Numbered from the stretch's first letter, positions 17,459 through 25,556 are shown. The stretch is DNA of 57,160 nucleotides from Actinomycetota bacterium (GCA_018268455.1 JAFDWM010000005.1:1-57160); one strand, 5' to 3'. Notes: generated by a model from the sequence alone, not told the origin. Numbers and translations: made by a program.

Positions 17459-18691
17459 ATGGACGCGGGCAACATCTCCTGGGCGGTGACGGCGACGGCG
17501 CTGGTGCTGCTGATGACGCCGGGCGTGGCCTTCTTCTACGGCGGTCTGGTCAAGGCCAAGAGCGTCGTCAGCATGATGATGTTGAGCTTCGGCGCGATCG
17601 GGCTCGTCGCCGTGCTGTGGATCCTGTACGGCGCGTCGATGAGCACCGTGTCCTCCCCGGGGCAGTTCGCGGGGGATCCGTTCGCGGACTTCGGCCTCGC
17701 CGCGATGACGACCGGGAAGGGCTCGAACCTCGCCCTGCTGACGGTCGGCTACGGCGCCACCTTCGCCGTGATCACCGTGGCGCTGATCTCCGGCGCGATC
17801 GCGGATCGCGCGAAGTTCGGGCCGTGGCTCATCTTCGTCGGGCTGTTCGCGACGGTCGGCTATTTCCCGATCGCGGCCTGGGTGTGGGGTGGCGGCTGGA
17901 TCATGCACCTGGGTGCGATGCTCTTCGGCGAGAAGAGCGGGATCGCGTTCATCGACTACGCCGGCGGCACCGCCGTGCACATCAACGCGGGCGCTGCCGC
18001 CTTCGCACTCGCCCTCGTGCTGGGCAAGCGGATCGGCTTCCAGAAGGGCATCCAGAAGCCGCACAACGTGCCGCTCACGCTGCTCGGCGCGTCCCTGCTG
18101 TGGTTCGGATGGTTCGGCTTCAACGCCGGCGCGCAGTGGACCAGCAAGGGCATGGACGGCATCGGTCTCATCGTGGTCAACACGTTCGGTGCGGCGGCGG
18201 CGGGCATCCTCGGCTGGATCCTGATGGAGCGGATCCGCGGCGGCAAAGCCACCTCGATCGGCGCTGCGAGCGGCGCGATCGCCGGCCTGGTCGCCATCAC
18301 TCCGGCATGCGCGAACCTCACCCCCGGCTGGTCGCTGCTGCTCGGCGCCCTGTCCGGCGCGGTGTGCGCCCTGGCAGTGGAGCTCAAGTTCCGGCTCGGC
18401 TTCGACGACTCGCTCGATGTCGTGGGCCTGCACCTGGTCGGAGGCTTCCTCGGCACCATCTACCTCGGCTTCTTCGCGACCGGCCAGGGCCTGTTCACGG
18501 GCGGCGATCTGCGACTGCTCGTGGTCCAGGTGCTCGGATCGGGCGGCGTGCTGGTGTACTCCTTCGTAGTGGCGTTCGTCATCGGCCTGGCGATCGAGAA
18601 GACGATCGGCTTCCGGGTCACGGGCGAGGACGAGATCGCGGGCGTCGACCTCGTCGTCCACGGCGAAGAGGGCTACGCACTCACCTCCTGA
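17459..18691 (+). CDS. amt: Ammonium transporter (Amt/MEP family)
   Basis: A 410-residue integral membrane protein with about eleven transmembrane helices. It starts with the family signature LVLLMTPGVAFFYGGLVKAK. Pore histidines are in DYAGGTAVHINAGAAA and DVVGLHLVGGFLG. It conducts NH4+/NH3 into the cell. GAGGAG precedes the ATG by six bases. No glnK or glnD follows, unlike many actinobacteria; the next gene is a PemK-like protein. Upstream GlnR-like pentamers suggest induction under nitrogen limitation. Confidence 0.95.
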   Translation: MDAGNISWAVTATALVLLMTPGVAFFYGGLVKAKSVVSMMMLSFGAIGLVAVLWILYGASMSTVSSPGQFAGDPFADFGLAAMTTGKGSNLALLTVGYGATFAVITVALISGAIADRAKFGPWLIFVGLFATVGYFPIAAWVWGGGWIMHLGAMLFGEKSGIAFIDYAGGTAVHINAGAAAFALALVLGKRIGFQKGIQKPHNVPLTLLGASLLWFGWFGFNAGAQWTSKGMDGIGLIVVNTFGAAAAGILGWILMERIRGGKATSIGAASGAIAGLVAITPACANLTPGWSLLLGALSGAVCALAVELKFRLGFDDSLDVVGLHLVGGFLGTIYLGFFATGQGLFTGGDLRLLVVQVLGSGGVLVYSFVVAFVIGLAIEKTIGFRVTGEDEIAGVDLVVHGEEGYALTS

Positions 18692-18718
18692 CCGGATCAG
18701 GGGAACGGCCAGCGTGGA

Positions 18719-18724
18719 TAGGGT
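18719..18724 (+). promoter_or_regulatory. -10 box of the PemK/MazF-like gene
   Basis: TAGGGT, six bases, then the GTG start at 18731; predicted leaderless transcript. Confidence 0.4.
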
Positions 18725-18730
18725 GGCGGG

Positions 18731-19279
18731 GTGAGCTCGAACCGCACCGGCATCCTGTCCGCTCTCGTCGCCGTCGCGGCGACGGTCGCCAAGGCCTTCG
18801 GATCCTCCCGGCGACAGAGCGCCGAGACCCGCACCGGGACCGTGGCTCCCGCACCGGGGCGGGCGCACAGCACCGAGACGATCGAGCTCGACCCGCGTAC
18901 GGTCCGCGATCTCGTTGTCGCCTATGCGCCGCAGCGCGACGGCGCCCCCGATGCGGGCGAGATCGTCTGGACCTGGGTGCCGTACGCCGAGCACGACGGG
19001 CGCGGCAAGGACCGGCCGGTGCTGGTGATCGCGCGGCAGTCGGCGGATCGTGTGTACGCGGTCAAGCTGACCAGCAAGTCCCACGACGGCGATCGCGACT
19101 TCCTCTCGCTGGGATCCGGCCCGTGGGACGGTCAGGGCCGGGAGAGCTGGGTCGACGTCGATCAGCTCTACAGCGTGCACACCGGGGGAGTGCGCCGCGA
19201 GGCCGCCGCCCTCGACCGTGGCCGGTTCGAACGCGTCGCGAGCGTGCTCGAGCGCCGGTTCGGCTGGCGGGCCGCCTGA
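18731..19279 (+). CDS. PemK/MazF-family protein (orphan toxin-like)
   Basis: A 182-residue protein. Residues 1-30 contain a short hydrophobic stretch and residues 30-75 are low complexity. A PemK/MazF fold follows: GEIVWTWVPYAEHDGRGKDR, then PVLVIARQ, and a later SWVDVDQLYSV. MazF relatives are mRNA interferases. No antitoxin gene is adjacent on either side. Chromosomal stand-alone members with N-terminal extensions are common in actinobacteria and may not be toxins. The GTG start sits six bases behind TAGGGT. The function is uncertain. Confidence 0.75.
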   Translation: MSSNRTGILSALVAVAATVAKAFGSSRRQSAETRTGTVAPAPGRAHSTETIELDPRTVRDLVVAYAPQRDGAPDAGEIVWTWVPYAEHDGRGKDRPVLVIARQSADRVYAVKLTSKSHDGDRDFLSLGSGPWDGQGRESWVDVDQLYSVHTGGVRREAAALDRGRFERVASVLERRFGWRAA

Positions 19280-19294
19280 GATCGCGCGACTCGC

Positions 19295-19891
19295 TCAGCG
19301 CGGCGCGACGTGCTCCTCGGCGAGCAGCGCATAGTTCATGCCGTCCATCCACACGCCGCTGCGGTGCAGCGCGGTGGCGCGGCTGTGCTCCTCGCGCCGC
19401 ATGCCCAGGCGTTCCATCATCCGCCAGGACGGTTCGTTCTGCGCGAAGCATCCGGCGTGCACCCGGCGCAGTCCGATGGGCCCGAAGCAGGCGTCGATGA
19501 CCGCGCGCAGCGCCTCCGTGGCGTAGCCGCGACCCTGGAACGCCGGATCGAGGGTCCAGCCGAGCTCGGCCTGGGTGGCGCGGGCCGCCTCCACCACCTC
19601 CGCCTGCGCCCAGGCGTCCTCGATCCGCAGCATGACGTCGCCGATGAGGCGACCACGGTGTTCCGGATCCGCGGGATCCTCGAGCACGACGACGAGCTGG
19701 ATCGCGAGACGTGCCGGATCGACGAACTGCGTGCGGAAGGCGTCGAGGTCCCGGGGTGCGCTGGTGACCCATTCGGAGACCTCGGGCAGACCGCGCCATT
19801 CCCAGCTCGGCTCGGCGTCCGCGGCGACGGCGCGTCGAATGCTCAGGCGCGCGGTGCGCAGCGGCCAGGAGACGGCGTCGAGCGGATCCAT
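19295..19891 (-). CDS. GNAT family N-acetyltransferase (RimJ/RimL type)
   Basis: A 198-residue acetyltransferase. The N-terminal LRTARLSIRRAVAADAEPSWEW is the RimJ/RimL-like opening strand. The acetyl-CoA-binding motif is DPAFQGRGYATEALRAVI, and NEPSWRMMERLGMRREE is the usual motif B. The substrate could be a protein N-terminus or a small amine. The ATG at 19891 lies six bases after TAGCCT on the minus strand, so it is probably leaderless. It is separated by about 60 bases from divergent pta. Confidence 0.88.
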   Translation of the reverse strand: MDPLDAVSWPLRTARLSIRRAVAADAEPSWEWRGLPEVSEWVTSAPRDLDAFRTQFVDPARLAIQLVVVLEDPADPEHRGRLIGDVMLRIEDAWAQAEVVEAARATQAELGWTLDPAFQGRGYATEALRAVIDACFGPIGLRRVHAGCFAQNEPSWRMMERLGMRREEHSRATALHRSGVWMDGMNYALLAEEHVAPR

Positions 19892-19897
19892 CCCCTC

Positions 19898-19903
19898 AGG
19901 CTA
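19898..19903 (-). promoter_or_regulatory. -10 box of the acetyltransferase gene
   Basis: TAGCCT on the minus strand, six bases before the ATG at 19891. Confidence 0.4.
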
Positions 19904-19942
19904 TCGAGCGACCGGCGCCATTCGGTTCCGCGCCGCGACGCG

Positions 19943-19948
19943 TAGGCT
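19943..19948 (+). promoter_or_regulatory. -10 box of pta
   Basis: TAGGCT, six bases, then the GTG start at 19955; predicted leaderless start of the pta–ackA transcript. Confidence 0.45.
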
Positions 19949-19954
19949 GGCGGC

Positions 19955-22078
19955 GTGGCGAAGAGCATCCTCATCACGTCCATCGAAGGCCATTCCGGCA
20001 AGTCGCTGATCGCGCTGGGCGTGATCGATGCGCTGAGCAGGGCGACGGCGAGAGTCGGGGTGTTCCGGCCGATCAAGCGATCGGCGGACGGACCCGACGA
20101 TGTGCTGGAGATGCTCCTCACACGCACGGAGATCGGACTCACGGCCGCGGAGTGCTGCGGAGTCGGGTACGACGAGATGCACGCCGATCCGGAGGTCGCG
20201 CTCGGTCGCATCATCGAGCGCTACCGTGCCGTCGAGGCGCAATGCGATGCCGTCGTGATCCTCGGCAGCGACTACACCGATGAAGCGGCGGCCGCGGAGC
20301 TCGGCGTGAACGCGCGGATCGCGGCGAACCTCGGCGCGCCCGTGCTGCTCGTGCTGGGCGGTCGTGACACGGCCGACCATGGTGAGCGTCTCGGCGTGAC
20401 GGCGGCACGATCCCCGGAGCAACTGGCCCGCGTCGCGATGCTGGGCCTGGCAGAGATCGCCGAGGAGCGTGCGACCCTGTGCGCGATCGTCGTGAACCGG
20501 GCTGACCCCGAGCGGCGGGACGACATCATCGCCGCGGTCTCGGCGGCGTCGCACACGGCCGACCCGACCGTTCCAGTCTGGGCCGTGCCGGAGGAGCGCG
20601 CGCTGGTCGCGCCGTCGGTGCGCGGCGTGCTGCGTGAACTGGACGGCCGGCTCCTGCGCGGTGACGAGGAGCTGCTGGATCGGCCGGTGCTCGACATGGT
20701 GATCGCCGGCATGTCGATGGTGAACGTGCTGCCCCGGCTGATCGAGTCCTCGGTTGTGGTGGTGCCGGCGGATCGCGAGGACGTGCTGCTCGCGACGCTC
20801 CTGGCGCAGGCCGCCGGGAACTTCCCGTCGATCGCGGCGATCGTGCTGAACGGCCCGTTCGAGCTCCCGGAGCCTATCGTGCGGCTGCTGGACGGACTCG
20901 GTCCCCGGGTGCCGATCATCGCCACCGCACTGGGCACGTACGACACCACCGTCCGGGTGATGAGCACGCCGGGCCGGCTCTCCATCGACGGGCCGCAGCG
21001 GGTCGGCCGGGCGCTCGCGCTGTTCACGGAGAACGTCGACGCCGCCGAGGTGATCCAACTGCTGGGCGTCGCGCACTCCGACGTCGTCACGCCGCTCATG
21101 TTCCAGTACGAGCTGTTCGACCGCGCGCGTGCGCGCAAGCGCACCATCGTGCTGCCGGAGGGCGGTGACGATCGCGTGCTCCGAGCCGCCGGTGCGGCAC
21201 TGCGCGGCGGGATCGCCGATCTGGTGATCCTGGGCCAGGACGACGCGGTGCGAGCCCGCGCGCGAGAGCTGGGTGTCGACCTCGACCAGGCGCGGATCGT
21301 CTCGCCGACGGATCCCGAGCTCGTGCCGCGCTTCGCCGCCGAGTACGCGCGGCTGCGCGCACACAAGGGCGTCACGCTCGAGCAGGCGGCGGACACCGTC
21401 ACAGACGTGTCGTACTTCGGCACGCTCATGGTGCACCTCGGCCTCGCCGACGGCATGGTCTCCGGTGCCGCGCACACGACGGCGCACACCATCCGCCCCG
21501 CGTTCGAGATCATCAAGACCCGGCTCGGCGTCTCGGTGGTGTCGTCGGTGTTCCTCATGGCCCTGGCCGATCGGGTGCTGGTCTACGGGGACTGTGCGGT
21601 GATCCCCGATCCCACTGCCGACCAGCTCGCCGATATCGCGGTGTCATCGGCGGCGACCGCGAGTGCATTCGGCATCGATCCTCGTGTCGCGATGCTGTCG
21701 TACTCGACGGGTGACTCTGGATCCGGCGCCGAGGTCGAGAAGGTGCGCCAGGCGACCGCACTCGTGCGCGAGCGCGCCCCCGAACTGCTCGTGGAGGGTC
21801 CGATCCAGTACGACGCGGCGGCGGATGCGGCGGTCGCGCGGGCGAAGCTGCCCGGGTCGTCTGTCGCCGGCCGCGCGACCGTGTTCGTCTTCCCGGATCT
21901 GAACACGGGCAACAACACCTACAAGGCGGTGCAGCGCTCGGCCGGTGCGGTTGCGATGGGGCCCGTGCTGCAGGGGCTGAACAAGCCGATCAACGATCTG
22001 TCCCGCGGCGCGCTGGTCGAGGACATCGTGAACACGATCGCGATCACCGCGATCCAGGCGCAGGAGGAGCACGCGTGA
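19955..22078 (+). CDS. pta: Phosphate acetyltransferase
   Basis: A 707-residue long-form Pta that interconverts acetyl-CoA and acetyl phosphate. The N-terminal P-loop/DRTGG-like region (about residues 1-360) begins with SILITSIEGHSGKSLIALGV. The catalytic PTA_PTB domain (about 380-700) starts at MFQYELFDRARARKRTIVLP and contains SYSTGDSGSGAEVEKV. The length matches the E. coli-type enzyme. Start is GTG. The last four bases overlap ackA (GTGA), the classical Pta–AckA operon for acetate overflow or assimilation. Confidence 0.95.
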   Translation: MAKSILITSIEGHSGKSLIALGVIDALSRATARVGVFRPIKRSADGPDDVLEMLLTRTEIGLTAAECCGVGYDEMHADPEVALGRIIERYRAVEAQCDAVVILGSDYTDEAAAAELGVNARIAANLGAPVLLVLGGRDTADHGERLGVTAARSPEQLARVAMLGLAEIAEERATLCAIVVNRADPERRDDIIAAVSAASHTADPTVPVWAVPEERALVAPSVRGVLRELDGRLLRGDEELLDRPVLDMVIAGMSMVNVLPRLIESSVVVVPADREDVLLATLLAQAAGNFPSIAAIVLNGPFELPEPIVRLLDGLGPRVPIIATALGTYDTTVRVMSTPGRLSIDGPQRVGRALALFTENVDAAEVIQLLGVAHSDVVTPLMFQYELFDRARARKRTIVLPEGGDDRVLRAAGAALRGGIADLVILGQDDAVRARARELGVDLDQARIVSPTDPELVPRFAAEYARLRAHKGVTLEQAADTVTDVSYFGTLMVHLGLADGMVSGAAHTTAHTIRPAFEIIKTRLGVSVVSSVFLMALADRVLVYGDCAVIPDPTADQLADIAVSSAATASAFGIDPRVAMLSYSTGDSGSGAEVEKVRQATALVRERAPELLVEGPIQYDAAADAAVARAKLPGSSVAGRATVFVFPDLNTGNNTYKAVQRSAGAVAMGPVLQGLNKPINDLSRGALVEDIVNTIAITAIQAQEEHA

Positions 22079-23274
22079 GCATCGTCCTCGTGATCAACAG
22101 CGGATCCTCGTCGTTCAAGTACCAGCTGATCGATGTCGATGCGGGACGCTCACTCGCCGCGGGACTCGTGGAGCGCATCGGACAGGCTGAGGGCCGGGCC
22201 GTGCATGTGCCCGCCGGCGCCTCAGAGACCGAGCGGATCCTGCCGATCGCCGATCACACTGCGGGGTTCCAGGTGATGCTCGACGCCTTCGCTGAACGGG
22301 GGCCGCGCCTGGAGGAGCATCCGCCGGTCGCGCTCGGGCATCGGGTGGTGCACGGCGGCGCGCGGTTCTTCGAGCCTACGATCATCACACCGCTGGTGGA
22401 GATCAACATCGACGACCTGTCTGCGCTCGCACCGCTGCACAACCCCGGAGCGCTCCAGGGGATCCGGGCGGCGCAGGAGACGTTTCCCGCCGTGCCGCAC
22501 GTCGCCGTGTTCGACACGGCGTTCCATCAGACGCTCGCTCCGGCCGCCTACACCTATGCGATCGATCGCGAGCTTGCCGAGCTGCACCGGATCCGCCGCT
22601 ATGGATTCCACGGGACGTCGCACAAGTACGTGTCGGAGGCGGCGGCCGCTTTTCTCGGGCGCCCGCTCGCGGGGCTGAGGCAGATCGTGTTCCACCTCGG
22701 TAACGGGGCCTCCGTCACCGCGATCCGGGACGGTCGCTCGGTCGAGACGTCGATGGGCATGACCCCGCTCGAGGGACTGGTGATGGGCACGAGGTCGGGC
22801 GACATCGATCCCGCGGTGCTGTTCGACCTCGCGCGACGTGCCGACATGACGATCCACGACATGGACGAGCTGCTGAACACGCGCAGCGGGCTCAAGGGGC
22901 TCGCGGGCGTGTCGGACATGCGGGATGTGCTGCATCGCGCGGACGAGGGCGACGAACACGCGGCACTGGCGTTCGACGTCTACACCCACCGGCTGCGGTC
23001 GTACGCCGGCGCCTACATCGCCCAGCTCGGCGGCGTCGATGTGATCTCCTTCACCGCGGGAGTCGGGGAGAACAGTGCGCGTGTGCGTCGCGAGGCGATG
23101 GCGACGCTGGCCTTCGCCGGGGTGCGCGTCGACGATGAGCGCAATGAGTCTCCGCAACGCGGGATCCGGCGCATCTCCGCCGATGATTCGGACGTCGTCG
23201 TGCTTGTCGTCCCCACGGATGAGGAGCTGGAGATCGCTCGGCAGACGCTGCACGAGGTTCAGACGGTGCGCTGA
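22075..23274 (+). CDS. ackA: Acetate kinase
   Basis: A 399-residue acetokinase that transfers phosphate between acetyl phosphate and ADP. Seen: VLVINSGSSSFKYQLID at the N-terminus (phosphate-binding), catalytic-region FDTAFHQTL, YGFHGTSHKYVS, and the C-terminal SFTAGVGENSARVR. The length is standard. GTG overlaps the pta stop. A GC-rich hairpin (23275-23289) follows the stop without a U run. Together with Pta it makes or consumes acetate with substrate-level ATP formation. Confidence 0.96.
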   Translation: MSIVLVINSGSSSFKYQLIDVDAGRSLAAGLVERIGQAEGRAVHVPAGASETERILPIADHTAGFQVMLDAFAERGPRLEEHPPVALGHRVVHGGARFFEPTIITPLVEINIDDLSALAPLHNPGALQGIRAAQETFPAVPHVAVFDTAFHQTLAPAAYTYAIDRELAELHRIRRYGFHGTSHKYVSEAAAAFLGRPLAGLRQIVFHLGNGASVTAIRDGRSVETSMGMTPLEGLVMGTRSGDIDPAVLFDLARRADMTIHDMDELLNTRSGLKGLAGVSDMRDVLHRADEGDEHAALAFDVYTHRLRSYAGAYIAQLGGVDVISFTAGVGENSARVRREAMATLAFAGVRVDDERNESPQRGIRRISADDSDVVVLVVPTDEELEIARQTLHEVQTVR

Positions 23275-23338
23275 GCCGGCAGCGCCGGCCAACACGCCCG
23301 GCGGGATCGCCTGGTCCGCGTGCCGGTCTGGCATCGGG

Positions 23339-23344
23339 TATGCT
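23339..23344 (+). promoter_or_regulatory. -10 box of tRNA-Val(CAC)
   Basis: TATGCT 33 bases before the mature tRNA; no convincing -35 is seen. Confidence 0.35.
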
Positions 23345-23376
23345 CTTCTCTTGTGCCCGCAAGGCACCACCCGCAA

Positions 23377-23452
23377 GGGCGATTGGCGCAGTTGGTAGCG
23401 CGCTTCCTTCACACGGAAGAGGTCGTCGGTTCGAGTCCGGCATCGCCCACCA
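23377..23452 (+). tRNA. tRNA-Val (anticodon CAC), CCA encoded
   Basis: Full cloverleaf: the acceptor GGGCGAT pairs with ATCGCCC. The D arm is GCGC/GCGC, the anticodon arm CTTCC-TTCACAC-GGAAG gives CAC (reads GUG), and the T arm contains GGTTCGAGTCC. Discriminator A is at 23449 and CCA at 23450-23452. It stands alone between ackA and the AHSA1 gene. Confidence 0.95.
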
Positions 23453-23554
23453 GAGGTCCTCCCGCAGCCCGTAGCCGCTCTCGCGCACGTGATGTAACCT
23501 TCCGGTTGCAGGACTGTTCGGCGCCGGAGACCGGACCCTGCGGGGAGGCGATCC

Positions 23555-24037
23555 GTGCGACCTGGAGCAGAAGGCTCGGCATCCGTCGTCGATGACGGCG
23601 CGTTCACGGTGACCCGGAGCATTCTCATCGCCGCGCCCGCGGCCAAGGTGTGGCGTGCGATCACCGAGCCGGAGCATCTCACGCGGTGGTTCGGACGGAC
23701 CCTGCTCGTCGATGCGGGTGTCGGGGCGCAGGGGACGATGTGGTTCGAGGGCCACGGCGCCGTCCCGATCCGCGTCGAGGCGATCGATGAGCCGCACTCG
23801 GTGATGTATCGCTGGAGCAACGACAACGCACTCGGAACCCCGCCGACAGGCATCGATGAGGCGACCTCGACCGTGTTCACCTTCACCCTCGAGGCGGCAG
23901 GAGACGGCACTCGGCTCACCGTGGTCGAGTCGGGCTTCGAGCGCACATCCGACCCGGCGGCGAACCTCGAGAGTCATCGCGAGGGCTGGGACCTCGAGCT
24001 CGACAAGCTCATCGCCCTGTTCGAGGCCGGCGCATGA
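23555..24037 (+). CDS. SRPBCC / AHSA1 domain protein
   Basis: A 160-residue START-like protein of the AHSA1 type. VTRSILIAAPAAKVWRAITE opens the fold, EHLTRWFG is the family hallmark, and the C-terminal helix follows HREGWDLELDKL. Such proteins form a hydrophobic cavity; no enzymatic activity can be assigned. GTG at 23555 has GGGGAGG about seven bases upstream. Its stop overlaps the ArsR gene (ATGA, 24034-24037). AHSA1–ArsR pairs are common in actinobacteria. Confidence 0.85.
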   Translation: MRPGAEGSASVVDDGAFTVTRSILIAAPAAKVWRAITEPEHLTRWFGRTLLVDAGVGAQGTMWFEGHGAVPIRVEAIDEPHSVMYRWSNDNALGTPPTGIDEATSTVFTFTLEAAGDGTRLTVVESGFERTSDPAANLESHREGWDLELDKLIALFEAGA

Positions 24038-24348
24038 CCTCGACGATGGTGCCGGTGTTCGCCGCGCTGGGCGACGAGACCCGGTGGAGCATCCTCTCCG
24101 CGCTCGGCGAGGGTGCGGCGTCGGCGTCGGCGCTGGCCGGGCGCCTCCCGGTGTCCAGGCAGGCGATCGCGAAGCACCTGGCGGTTCTGGCCGAGGTCGG
24201 ACTGGTCGAACCCGTGCGCACCGGTCGCGAGGTGCGCTATCGCGTCGTCGGAGCCGAGCTCAGCGCGACCGCGCAGCGGCTCGATGCGCTCGGGCGCGCC
24301 TGGGAGAGCAGGCTCGCCGCGATCAAGGAGATCGCGGAGCAGCTCTGA
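24034..24348 (+). CDS. ArsR-type winged-helix regulator
   Basis: A 104-residue winged-helix protein. FAALGDETRWSILSALGEGA forms the first helices, RLPVSRQAIAKHLAVL is the recognition helix region, and the wing contains GREVRYRVVG. There is no metal-binding cysteine pair, so it is not an arsenical sensor of the classic sort. It is translationally coupled to the AHSA1 gene, whose product might modulate it. Its operator is not obvious. Confidence 0.88.
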   Translation: MTSTMVPVFAALGDETRWSILSALGEGAASASALAGRLPVSRQAIAKHLAVLAEVGLVEPVRTGREVRYRVVGAELSATAQRLDALGRAWESRLAAIKEIAEQL

Positions 24349-24414
24349 CGCGGCGAGCGCCGGAATCCGCGTGGCGCGACTCGCTCGATCATCGTGTGAA
24401 GCCATGCACTGATA

Positions 24415-24432
24415 TGCAACCGTACGGTTGCG
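24415..24432. promoter_or_regulatory. Operator 1 before the SDR gene
   Basis: TGCAA-CCGTACGG-TTGCG; its core GCAACCGTACGGTTGC (24416-24431) is a perfect 16-bp palindrome. It shares its half-sites and 8-base spacer with the second site 33 bp downstream. Confidence 0.6.
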
Positions 24433-24447
24433 ACATAGATGGCAACG

Positions 24448-24465
24448 TGCAATCCTGAAGTTGCA
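24448..24465. promoter_or_regulatory. Operator 2 before the SDR gene
   Basis: TGCAA-TCCTGAAG-TTGCA, with the same half-sites and 8-base spacer as operator 1. The 33-bp offset is about three helical turns, which would place two dimers on the same face of the DNA. It lies about 20 bases before the start codon. Confidence 0.55.
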
Positions 24466-24486
24466 TTAACGCAGAACAGGAGACAC

Positions 24487-25284
24487 ATGATGCTGTTGCA
24501 GAACAAGGTCGCCATCATTCATGGCGGCGGGGGCTCGATCGGATCCGCCGCCGCCCGGGTGTTCGCTCGCGAGGGTGCGCGGCTCTTCCTGGCCGGCCGC
24601 TCGCTGCCGCGCCTCGAGCAGGCGGCCGCCGCGGCGAGAGCCGAAGGTGCCGAAGTCTCGATCGCACTCGTCGACGCCGCGGACCAGGGGGAGGTCGATC
24701 GTCATGTCGACCGGGTCGCCGAACAGGCGGGCCGCATCGACATCGCCCTCAACGCGGTCGGGTTCGACCATGTGCAGGGCCGCGCCATCGCCGAGACCTC
24801 GCTCGACGAGTACCTGCATCCGGTGATCGGATACCTGCGGACGAACTTCGTCACTGCCAAGGCCGCCGCCCGGCACATGGTGGCGCAGCAGGGCGGTGTG
24901 ATCCTGACGATCTCGACGCCGGGCGCCCGCCTGACCGGGCGCGGGCTGATCGGCAACGCAGCACAGTCCGCGGGGCTCGAGGGGTTCTCCCGCGCCCTCG
25001 CCGGCGAAGTGGGGCCAGACGGGGTGCGGGTGGTCTGCGTGCGCCCGCACGCCATCTCGGATGCGCTCGCGACCTCGTACACCCGCGACATGTTCGGACG
25101 GATCGCTGCAGCGGGAGAGGTCCCGATGGACGAATGGATCCGGGGCCTCGCGGGCGCGACGCTGCTCGGCCGCCTCCCGGTTCTGGATGAGGTGGCGGAG
25201 TACCTGGCTTTCGCGGCCTCGGACCGCGCCGCGTCGATCACCGGGGCGGTGGCGAACCTGACGGCGGGCGCGCTCGTCGACTGA
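24487..25284 (+). CDS. SDR family oxidoreductase
   Basis: A 265-residue short-chain dehydrogenase/reductase. The cofactor-binding motif is AIIHGGGGSIGSAAARVFA (variant GGGGSIG). The downstream NAVGFD replaces the usual NNAG. The catalytic Ser/Tyr/Lys are atypical: the region around ISTPGARLTGRGLIGNAAQS lacks the standard YxxxK. Either it is a divergent class or catalysis differs. AGGAG lies just upstream; ATG 24487 and 24490 are both possible. Two strong palindromes precede it, so it is probably under a dedicated repressor encoded elsewhere. Confidence 0.85.
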   Translation: MMLLQNKVAIIHGGGGSIGSAAARVFAREGARLFLAGRSLPRLEQAAAAARAEGAEVSIALVDAADQGEVDRHVDRVAEQAGRIDIALNAVGFDHVQGRAIAETSLDEYLHPVIGYLRTNFVTAKAAARHMVAQQGGVILTISTPGARLTGRGLIGNAAQSAGLEGFSRALAGEVGPDGVRVVCVRPHAISDALATSYTRDMFGRIAAAGEVPMDEWIRGLAGATLLGRLPVLDEVAEYLAFAASDRAASITGAVANLTAGALVD

Positions 25285-25367
25285 GCGCCTCGGACCGGCG
25301 CCGTACGGGGTCGGGGAATCGCCGGGAAGCCTGCTCGGGCTGGACACGCCCGAGAACGACCCCCGGT

Positions 25368-25396
25368 TTGGCGATGCCCCGATCCTCGGCTAATGT
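25368..25396 (+). promoter_or_regulatory. Promoter of the tRNA cluster
   Basis: -35 TTGGCG (25368-25373), 17-bp spacer, -10 TAATGT (25391-25396); the mature tRNA-Gly begins 36 bases downstream. Confidence 0.6.
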
Positions 25397-25431
25397 ATTT
25401 CAAGTGCCCGGGACACCGGGAAACACAAAAC

Positions 25432-25507
25432 GCGGATGTAGCGCAGTTGGTAGCGCACAACCTTGCCAAGGTTGGGGTCGCGAGTTCGAGTCTCGTCATC
25501 CGCTCCA
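25432..25507 (+). tRNA. tRNA-Gly (anticodon GCC), CCA encoded
   Basis: The acceptor GCGGATG pairs with CATCCGC. The anticodon arm CAACC-TTGCCAA-GGTTG gives GCC, and the T arm is GCGAG-TTCGAGT-CTCGT. Discriminator T is at 25504 and CCA at 25505-25507. Confidence 0.95.
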
Positions 25508-25534
25508 GTGCAGGAGCCCCTTCGGGGGCTTCGG

Positions 25535-25556
25535 CATGTGGGTTCGAATCCACATG
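25535..25556. repeat. Palindrome with T-loop-like core between tRNA genes
   Basis: CATGTGG and CCACATG flank GTTCGAAT, a 7-bp stem around a T-loop-like sequence immediately before tRNA-Cys. It may be a processing signal or debris of a former tRNA. A separate hairpin, AGCCCC-TTCG-GGGGCT, lies just upstream. Confidence 0.4.

Noticed and set aside
18731-19279. Complete toxin–antitoxin operon
   Set aside because: No antitoxin-like small ORF precedes or follows the PemK/MazF-like gene.
23275-23289. Intrinsic terminator after ackA (GCCGGC-AGC-GCCGGC)
   Set aside because: The stem is short and lacks a T run; termination there is possible but not supported.
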